This document shows, piece by piece, positions 34,160-41,421 of a stretch of 41,421 nucleotides of DNA (its first letter is position 1; each line of letters opens with the position of its first letter). The notes under the pieces were generated by a model, which worked only from the letters and a program-made list of their open reading frames with translations, was not told the origin of the DNA and did not search any database. The position numbers and the translations under genes were made by a program. Source of the stretch: Amanita rubescens (taxonomy: Eukaryota > Basidiomycota > Agaricomycetes > Agaricales > Amanitaceae). The stretch covers positions 1-41,421 of the forward strand of contig WION01000466.1 of assembly GCA_015039365.1 (NCBI GenBank), in the 5' to 3' direction.

Positions 34160-34976
34160 CACTTACTCCTAACAGGCGTGCGAACTTCGTGGCCACGCTT
34201 GACTAAATCATCACACCCAGCGCTCGGCGCCGTGCCAGTGAAAGACCTTCTATAATTCCACTCTCCGGCAGCCCGTCAGCACTTCAAATTCAATTGTCAC
34301 ATCATGGAAACAGCGTTGCTATCGAACTCTGCGTATGTGAGCACTGAGCACGTAAAGTTAAACTGTGAAACAATGATAACGCCGCCAAGGGAACATGCTA
34401 TTTGCGAAAGGACCTCGGAGTTACATTTGCATTATATGCGTGCAGAGTGAACTCGAAGACCGTGGCACCTATCAGACATCCGGTAATGGATCCAAGAGAT
34501 TCTCCTTATTCACGCTGGTACATGCGAAGTCGCCGACCACATATCTGGAGACCCAAACTACTATCAGACTGTCACGCGTTGAATCCCATCTCTTTCATAT
34601 TTCTGCGACAGATGAAAGCCACGTGTATGCGTTGAGGATGCGCAGAGGGGAGTATTAGTACGCAATAAGTGGTTAACGCGTTGACGAGCAAAGAGCTCAC
34701 CCTCTGCCGCTGAAGACCCTTCCTGCCTGTCAAGTAGTTTCCAAGGAGCAAGAAAGACCCTGGATCCCGGATCGCCCTGCTAGCGAGACAGCACTCTCCC
34801 TGTAGTGTAAAGCGAATCGGGCGATGTCAATCTTCCATCGCTAGTCGAGCGCTGAAGCTGAACGCACCCCGAGTTTGCTCTCCACATCTCCAAGTCCCCT
34901 GACCCTCCCAGTAGTGCTCACCCTCAATCCTCGACCATGATCGCTTTCAAGGAACTGATGGGACGCCGACATTGAA
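34160..34976. repeat. Segmental duplication block C, copy 3 (internally deleted)
   Basis: Matches C1 and C2 from AACAGGCGTGCGAAC. A deletion joins GGGCGATG to TCAATCTTCC near 34827, removing the hairpin. ATG occurs at both edges of the deleted part in the full copies, suggesting microhomology. Confidence 0.75.
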
Positions 34977-35190
34977 GATGGCTTGCAACGCGTCCACCTC
35001 CAGGATGCTCAGCGAACAGGCGAAAGGAAAACAAATAATCTAAGATGTGAAAAGGAAGGTGAAGTTGTTTTGTATATGCACAGAGCTGCTGTTGTGATAT
35101 TAGCCTAGATCCGTCAAGCTCGTCCAGAGCTAAGGGACAGGCGGTTGCGGCTGATACTGTCTGGACAGCTACTAACCGGCTTGGTTTGTC
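34977..35190 (+). pseudogene. Captured DUF2407 fragment, copy 2 (ubiquitin-like core deleted)
   Basis: Begins like copy 1 (RMLSEQAKGKQ) but jumps from there to DVKRK, losing most of the ubiquitin-like fold. The intron and IRQARPELRDRRLRL exon persist. Clearly non-functional. Confidence 0.65.
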
Positions 35191-35831
35191 AACTATGTTG
35201 GATGTGAACGACATGGCTCGTTGTCACGGCGTTGATTATACATCGCTGCTGGTGGACGACTTGCGTCATGGGTGCTGCAGCGTTGACACAGCGGGACACG
35301 ATACAGAGAGTGGACAAGTTGTAGGAAGCACAGTTCTTGCGCGTACGGTCTGAGATATCTGATTAATCGCAGGGCAAGGACCGTTTTTAATTAACGTTGT
35401 CAACACTAGCTGGCATGGACACATTGGTGACGACATGTCCGAGGTGGGATAGGGTGGCGGTAATGATTTCAATCCGAAATCGGGAAATGACGGTTCTGTG
35501 GCGTACCAGGACAAGTTGAAGTTTCGTTCGGACATGTGACATTAACTCTCTAGGTGGCGCGCTGATGCCAGGATCAAGGAGGTATGGGATGCAATCTCAT
35601 TCGTTCTCGCCTAGTGACAATTTTAACATTCACCATCAAGAATTCTGTGTCGACGTACTACTAAGGGGAAACACGAGAGCTAGGTATCTATCTTACTATC
35701 CATAATAAAACAACCGCCACAGTCCAATTTCCCTAACTACGCTTGCTTTAAATTCAGCGTTAAATTAGTAAAAACTGAAATGCAGGCTATTGATTAGAGA
35801 AAAGTACTGACAGACTTCGACACCCGAACCT
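35191..35831. other. Intergenic with short similarity to 38085-38195
   Basis: Part of it (about 35300-35420) resembles 38085-38195, extending the duplication that carries the DUF2407 fragments. No gene recognised. Confidence 0.4.
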
Positions 35832-36356
35832 CTAGTTCAACAAATACATTCCTCTGAGGCTCTCCCAGGAATTACAACAAATTAACACCAAATTCAACCC
35901 AATAATGTGTAGACAACCAATGGATATACATGACACGGCAAGCCAAAATGCATATTTTGGTGAGTTCGTGAATATGAGCAGTGCGGAAGACTCCCCTGAG
36001 GCCACTGGAGAATATTGGATTTCGTACAGGGATGCTAGGAGAAAAAATACGGCGAAAACCGTGCACAAAACTCCCCAGACTATGGTGGCTGCGGCGTTGA
36101 ATGCCCAGAACGTCAATAGACTTGATGGGAATTTGGTATTAGGAGGCATGATTGCCGCTGCCCAGCTAAGCGCCATCTGACTCCCAGTGGGAAGGGTAAA
36201 ACCCATCAGGAAAAAAGTGAACGCCCAAGACATGAGGCCAACAGAGCCACGGACCGCGCTAGATGTAAAAATAAATTGAGGCCCGGAGTAGAAATTGCAT
36301 ACTGAACACGAAAAACCTGAAAATAGTTGTGTAGGTGATCGCCGCACCGACACCAC
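35832..36356 (-). CDS. Putative multi-pass membrane protein, last exons
   Basis: A 174-codon minus-strand frame holds three to four hydrophobic segments: VGLMSWAFTFFLMGFTLPTG, then LTFWAFNAAATIVWGVLCTV and FAVFFLLASLYE, then FWLAVSCISIGCLHIIGLNL. It ends RGMYLLN. Frames further upstream on the same strand (to about 36470) may be earlier exons (VCGVGAAITYTTIFRFFVF). I do not recognise the family; Agaricomycetes have several groups of uncharacterised membrane proteins of this look. Confidence 0.45.
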   Translation of the reverse strand: MVSVRRSPTQLFSGFSCSVCNFYSGPQFIFTSSAVRGSVGLMSWAFTFFLMGFTLPTGSQMALSWAAAIMPPNTKFPSSLLTFWAFNAAATIVWGVLCTVFAVFFLLASLYEIQYSPVASGESSALLIFTNSPKYAFWLAVSCISIGCLHIIGLNLVLICCNSWESLRGMYLLN

Positions 36357-36469
36357 AAACCGATGTCAATAACGCGCACATGTCCTTTGACCGAACTTGA
36401 ATTTCCTGCAAAATGTTGCTATCAGTTGTTTTGTAGACGCTCGGGGGGGAGGATATGCCTTGGACCATG

Positions 36470-37714
36470 CCGCAACGTTAGGATGACCTGCATCCGGAGT
36501 TATATGCTGAAGCTTCTGAGTCTCCAACTCGAGATTCACGTCATCCAGCTGATTGAAATTCGCTCAGAAGGCTGCAACAAGGGATACGATAAGAATCCTG
36601 CCTGTTTCGTCAGGTGGCGAATTGCGGCATCAATATTAGTTAGCATGGCAGCATTAGCCAGAAACTCATTTTCCTTCATACGAATTGAGTGTCAGATTCG
36701 GATGCTTTGGAGAGGGCCCCAATACAAACTTTGCCTTGGATATAGGGCGACGCCTGAATCTTCTGTATTACTGACATTTGTACAAGTTTTGCATTACGCA
36801 GCTATCGAGTCGGAAATGAGGTGTGCACAAGGAAAGTTACCAATGAGGACAGCATTACTCACAGCAGATGTCAGGTCCTTTCGGTGCTTTTCCAAACCTA
36901 CATCACTTGTGTCACGGTCCTAGTAGATGACCACGAAATCAATTTGTATCCACTACTACAACTGTTAAATATTAACTCGCCTGCCGGTTGCACTCGTCTT
37001 TAAAGCAATTGATATTTTCTGACATGATGGGCAAGGCGTTGATACGAATCGTTAGCGCGCTGCGCAACAGGAGGAAGGAATGAATGTGTCCGCCGAATCC
37101 CTCCAAGCTTATGACAGGTTGATATTCATCATTCTGGAAATGACTTGTTCACCGCTACGGCGTGTCGACAGCGGGCAAACTACAAGAGCATTTTCTCGGC
37201 TCTAGTGTCATGTCTGGACCACTCTTATGTCCAAAAATGGACACAAGTGTTCCTTCTACTTTTCGACATAAATGCCTCCATATTTAGCAGAATTGTCCAT
37301 TTGAATTTTGAACATAAGCACCCCAAATCTAGAAATAAAAGCTCGAATTAGATGGTCATTCCCACGATCAGAAAAAAGCGACGGTCCACTTCTTCAATCC
37401 CCTTCCCTGTACGGTGCATATATGTGTTGTCACAGCTACTGGAAGCCCCATCAGGGAAACATTGTTTGCATTTGGGCACTTTGGAGACTTTGCAAAGTAC
37501 CCAAAGTCCCGGCCTTTCAATACGCTCACATCGTCATGTCGACCAAGACACTTTCAGCCACGCGAGCGCGCCTGACGCCAACAAGCTCGCAGAAGATATC
37601 CAGGCGCTATTTGGAGGTTGCCTGATGTGGCTGGACACATCTTGTGCATATATATACCCGCCTATTTTAGTAGCATCCGTCACGAGGCCTACCTGTAATG
37701 CCTGGAAGTCGCGT
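36470..37714. other. No clear gene
   Basis: Open frames occur on both strands but without recognisable motifs or a convincing exon chain. Some minus-strand sequence may belong to upstream exons of the membrane protein. Confidence 0.35.
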
Positions 37715-38025
37715 CCACTTCCAGGATGCTCCGCGAAAAGGCGAAAGGAAAACAGCGAGCCGTTGAGCCGTCTTCCCATGCTTCCACCTCAGATGTACCG
37801 ACTTCAAGTCCAGAAGAATTTCGTCATACGCTTCACGGAAGGGGGTGTTACCGATTTACTTGTCACCATACATAAAGGCGAAATAGTCCAAGTCGTGAAA
37901 AGGGAGGTGAAGTTGTTCTGTATACGCAGAGCTGCTGTTGTATTGATATTAGCTTAGATCCGTCAAGCTCGTCCAGAGCTAAGGGACAGGCGGTTGCGGC
38001 TGATACTGTCTGGACAGCTACTAAC
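37715..38025 (+). pseudogene. Captured DUF2407 fragment, copy 3
   Basis: Reads RMLREKAKGKQRAVE, a linker, FVIRFTEGGVTDLLVTIHKG, and after the intron IRQARPELRDRRLRLILSGQ with LLTG. It keeps FTEGG, which looks closer to the family than STGWG in copy 1. Unlike the others it is not preceded by block C. The usual continuation beyond LLTG is missing. Confidence 0.6.
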
Positions 38026-38933
38026 CGGCTTGGTTGCATTGCTCCGTAGGCCCGTCTTTAGAACCGTGGCTGCAACGTTGACACAGCGGTGGACAAGTCG
38101 TATGAAGCACAGTTCTTGCGCGTCCGCTCTGAGATATCTAATTAATCGCAGTGCAAGGACTGTTCGTAATCAATGTTGTCAACACTAGCTGGCATCAGAC
38201 ACATACATATGGAGCATGGAATCAGCGCTGGTTGGTGCACAATCTGCTGCAGCTGCAGAGTCCAGCCATGAGTATGGACTACATTGAGACTGGCATGGCA
38301 AAACGAACGTAGCATTACAACTATGTTCGGCGCGCGCGCGCCTAAAAACGGGCGTATGATGACGGTCAGAGGGACTCGCACGCTGCGACGACTATATACA
38401 CGCCTGTCACCGTCAGATACTCATTCAGGAATAGATTGGGAAAACTCATCCTCGCCTCCGTATAAAGCCGAATTACTCAATACATACTTATACGTCGGGG
38501 TGGTTTCGGGGCCTGTTGGGGACAGGCCATCAACTGCGGTTGTTAAGGAGAAGCTATGACGCAATGGATTGTTTGTTGACCCTGACTCAAGTATGTTTGC
38601 AACGTTCGCAGGCCTGGGAACTGCCCTTGACGCATATCGATGGCGCGAACTTGTTCACAAGGCTCGGATCACTAACAAAATCCTTCAGACGGCCCTCCGA
38701 CGACCTGTAAAATACTTCATTTCAAATTTCATGCTATATCCCGCGCAAGTGATCCATAACTCTGATGTATTGATGACTCCATGAACTACACCTCCCCAAT
38801 CATTTCACACTCCGCGTCGGCATGTGGACAGAACATAAAAAAGTACCGTTCCTTGTTTTTAATCATTTTCTCACTTCGCGTTCTCAACGCCTATACCACT
38901 AGCTCCCCCCAAACTTCCACTCCTTCTGCAAAC

Positions 38934-40200
38934 ATGTCGCCGAAAAGTGACCTCGTCGCCCTCTTCGTTCCTTTACTGTTCTACTCCCTTCGCGTCTACG
39001 CGCATCAGTCGATCTGGAACCCGGCGATGTGGGGTTTCAACGTCACCTCCTCAACTTTTTCCTATGACAATCGCCCCGTCGTACCCCTCATGAACAGGAC
39101 CTTTGCCGAATGGTGGTTCCACGGCCATCTGGACTACCCACCTGCCCCCGGAGACATCATTGACCTCCCAGCCGGACAAGACTACACGTTCGAGATTGCA
39201 TGTGATAAGGGATACACTTCCTGGTGGAATTCTTCTTCCGGGTGCGTACGCCTTTCGTTCGCTCCTTCATTTATATCCTTATCATCGCCTGGTACGCTAC
39301 ATATAGCGGTGACGTTATATCCATATCCGAACCTGAGTCGCCCTGCCCTGGCCAAAGTACAGCTCAGTTCCACACATTGAACGAGGCCGACGCGACTGGC
39401 TGCGCCCTCGGAATAGTCTACAATTCCGACGTAAACTCTATCAAGCCAGAGGAGTTTACCATATTCAGCGTGAACCACACGTGCGTGTGGAGCCTGCACA
39501 CGAACTTCGAGGTCCGTATTTCCCGTTCATGAGGAAATTGCACATGCCCATGTACATTGCAATGAAATTTTAGATCCCGGCTGATATGCCAGCTTGTCCC
39601 AATGGTAAATGTACATGCGCGTGGTTCTGGATCCATTCTCCTTACAGCGGTTCAGAACAAAGTAAGCACCCGCTTTCGTGCATTATTCTCTCCCTCACTC
39701 CTTTGCAGTGTATATGAACGGCTTCGCGTGTAATATCGTTGGTTCAAAGCCAGACGCCCCGGCCCTCGCCACGCCACAAGTCGCGCGAAGGTAAATCGTC
39801 GACATATACGCCCTCAATTACTTCCTGACGATACGTCCAAGGTGCGGCTACGACAAGTACAACAACGTCCCTGCAAACCCCTCCAACTGTACTTATGGCG
39901 CGAAACAACCGCTTTACTGGAAGCAAGCCGAGGGCGAGGGAAACAACGTATGCACCCCACCCCACTCTCTCCCAGCCGAGTCCAGGAACTAATCAATGCC
40001 CCTTCTTTCCTTTTTACCAACAGATGTTCGAAGGAGCCCACTCCCCACCCCTTTACAATGACTTGTATCACTTTTTAGATGGCGCACAGAATGATATTTT
40101 CGTTAATTCAACCACTCCTTCGCGCCGCAGTGCGGATGACACCGAGACCGCGGTTAACACGGCGTCTGATGACATGTGCGTCTCTTCTTTTCTGACCTAG
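38934..40200 (+). CDS. AA14-family lytic polysaccharide monooxygenase
   Basis: Six exons join in phase: 38934-39241, 39307-39511, 39574-39661, 39709-39790, 39842-39947 and 40024-40200, giving 321 residues. A signal peptide ([22 protein letters not shown]) precedes a histidine ([14 protein letters not shown]) that would be the N-terminal copper ligand of the mature enzyme. Then follow [20 protein letters not shown] with [71 protein letters not shown] and LDGAQNDIF, in the order of AA14 enzymes. AA14 proteins are secreted copper enzymes reported to cleave xylan bound to cellulose. The C-terminal tail after NDIF is short and serine/threonine-rich. No lesion is seen; introns are 47-76 nt. It is the best-preserved gene of the window. 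Confidence 0.92.
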
Positions 40201-40661
40201 TCGCCGACTGTGACTGACTTGGACACCATTCCGGAATAAACAGACCAAAGAGAATGAAACATGTACGGCTAGGACATTCCGTAGGTTTGTAAAAAGACAC
40301 AGGAGGAGAGTTGGGGCATGCGACGAGTTGCGGTGTATTATCCGTATACAACCCTGGCGTTGTGCTGGTCTCGTCAACGCATCGTCGCCAACCTGTTAAA
40401 TTCGTTTCTCGTCACTCGTTTAACACCACTGACTGTAACGCATCCCGGTATATATTATATCTAATTTCGAACGCCGGCGTATTGCTTTTTTTAAAGAATT
40501 ACGGAATGCGAGAATCTTACGTGTGTTGAGCTTAATCCTGGACGGCTTTAAGACACTCGATGGGGAGGTCCTTCCATGACCTTACTTCTTTAGAGCCCTC
40601 GAAAAGAAACCATTTTTACCGTACAAATACATTTGACACGTTTTCTTGCTGCTAATTCTAT
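40201..40661. other. Intergenic region between convergent genes
   Basis: Holds the 3' ends of the LPMO gene and of the minus-strand LRR-type gene. Nothing else recognised. Confidence 0.5.
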
Positions 40662-41421
40662 TCACTCTTTGCTTTCCATCCGACGACGCACGCCCTCGGC
40701 TGGATTTTCTATCAGCCGCCGCACCTCCAGGTCGGCCAACCTCATCTCTAACAACGACTTCAAACGGTCCGCCATTTCTTTTTTAGTCCCACCGGTACTG
40801 ACTTCCTTATTCACAGCGGCATGAACGGCGAGATTTCTCTTAAGCGCCGCGACGGACAGCCGACCACAAAGGGAGGGGTTCAATATTAGTGGAGGAGGCA
40901 GTTCGAGGGAATACTTGCTTCCCATGGCTTGGATAATTTATCGTCTGTTGATCTGAACGCAATCAAGTGAGATGACTTACTGGCAACATATTCATGACAC
41001 CAGTGCGGGAAATTAATTGATAACCGCCTGCCTTTTTTAATCCAACCGTTGACGAGTTCCCGCGCTCCTGGCATCCCAATCGACGTTTCTGCGATTGATA
41101 AATAAATTAGACGCGTCATTGGAAGTAAGGCGGAAGTTGCTTCATCATCTATCTCGGGATTTCTAGCAATATTGAGGCTCATAAGCGTGAATTTCAAGGG
41201 GAATAGGTAACGCAAGCTTATCGATTTTTTTAAACCCAACTCTCAAAAATCCCATAGAGATTACTCACGCGTCATTGTCTATTCCAGTATCGAATAACGA
41301 TAATATAGCCAATTTGGGCAAGTGCTGTAAATGTGATAGCGTTGGGGTTTTGAGGCATATTCGGTCGAGAAACAAGGTTGTCAAGTAACGGAAGCTGTTG
41401 GGTTTGCTAAATACTGCGAAG
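40662..41421 (-). CDS. LRR-type protein, 3' part (5' end off the window)
   Basis: Three exons on the minus strand join in phase: 41421-41269, 41216-40981 and 40927-40662, with introns of 52 and 53 nt. The text has leucine-rich-repeat spacing: SFRYLTTLFLDRICLKTPTL, LQHLPKLAILSLFDTGIDND, LRYLFPLKFTLMSLNIARNP, LLPMTRLIYLSIAETSIGMP. The C-terminus (CGRLSVAALKRNLAVHAAV, then TGGTKKEMADRLKSLLEMRL) is a helix-turn-like basic segment reminiscent of a SAP motif but not a firm match. LRR proteins of this kind are often F-box or recognition proteins; the N-terminal domain is not in the window. Confidence 0.65.

Noticed and set aside
1..41421. tRNA, rRNA, telomeric or centromeric sequence
   Set aside because: No cloverleaf with A and B boxes, no rRNA core and no TTAGGG arrays were seen by eye; a covariance-model scan was not possible.

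Overview
This window looks like nuclear DNA of a mushroom-forming basidiomycete (Agaricomycetes). The signs are many 46-85 nt GT...AG introns with CTRAY-type branch sites, an AA14-type lytic polysaccharide monooxygenase, two STAND/NLR-type receptors of fungal style (NACHT-ankyrin and NB-ARC-TPR), a Nup107-like gene, and DUF2407 and DDI1 fragments. It is an accessory, duplication-rich region, not a tidy block of housekeeping genes.

Layout. At 1-1416 is a decayed F-box-like gene (copy A1). At 1766-5144 is a 3.4 kb array of about 48 units of 70 bp. It is followed on the minus strand by a ubiquitin-like gene of an Agaricomycete-specific family (5145-6662). Then come a frameshifted hypothetical gene (7061-7775), a multi-pass membrane gene (8483-9516), repeat block B1, F-box copy A2 and the NACHT-ankyrin receptor gene (11791-16005, minus). 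Next are repeat blocks B2 and C1, a DUF2407 fragment, nup107 pieces (20150-21913 and 24081-24772, not colinear), a duplicated small gene (D1 at 22560, D2 at 31517), repeat C2, and the NB-ARC-TPR receptor pseudogene (26033-30420, plus). The right part has block D2 with a poly-A retroposon, blocks E2 and C3, a DDI1 fragment, two more DUF2407 fragments, a membrane protein, an intact AA14 LPMO (38934-40200) and the 3' part of an LRR-type gene (40662-41421).

Most notable. Read on the minus strand, every unit of the 70-bp array is a complete intron: GTGAGT donor, GGCTGAC branch site, pyrimidine-rich tract and TCCTCAG acceptor in a conserved 67-nt core. Consecutive cores are separated by almost exactly three variable nucleotides. 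The array starts directly at the end of a coding exon of the ubiquitin-like gene and ends in a remnant of an ankyrin-receptor tail. It therefore looks like a tandem 'intron satellite' with codon-sized pseudo-exons. I do not know of a described example. Transcription and splicing cannot be shown from sequence alone.

How the parts relate. The receptor genes and the array lie in AT-rich, CpG-poor islands. They are embedded in GC-richer segmental duplications (families A-E) that carry broken pieces of several unrelated genes. This fits birth, shuffling and decay of innate-immunity-like receptors in a repeat-rich region. All family calls come from reading translated sequence by eye; no database search was run, and copy boundaries are accurate to roughly 10-30 bases.
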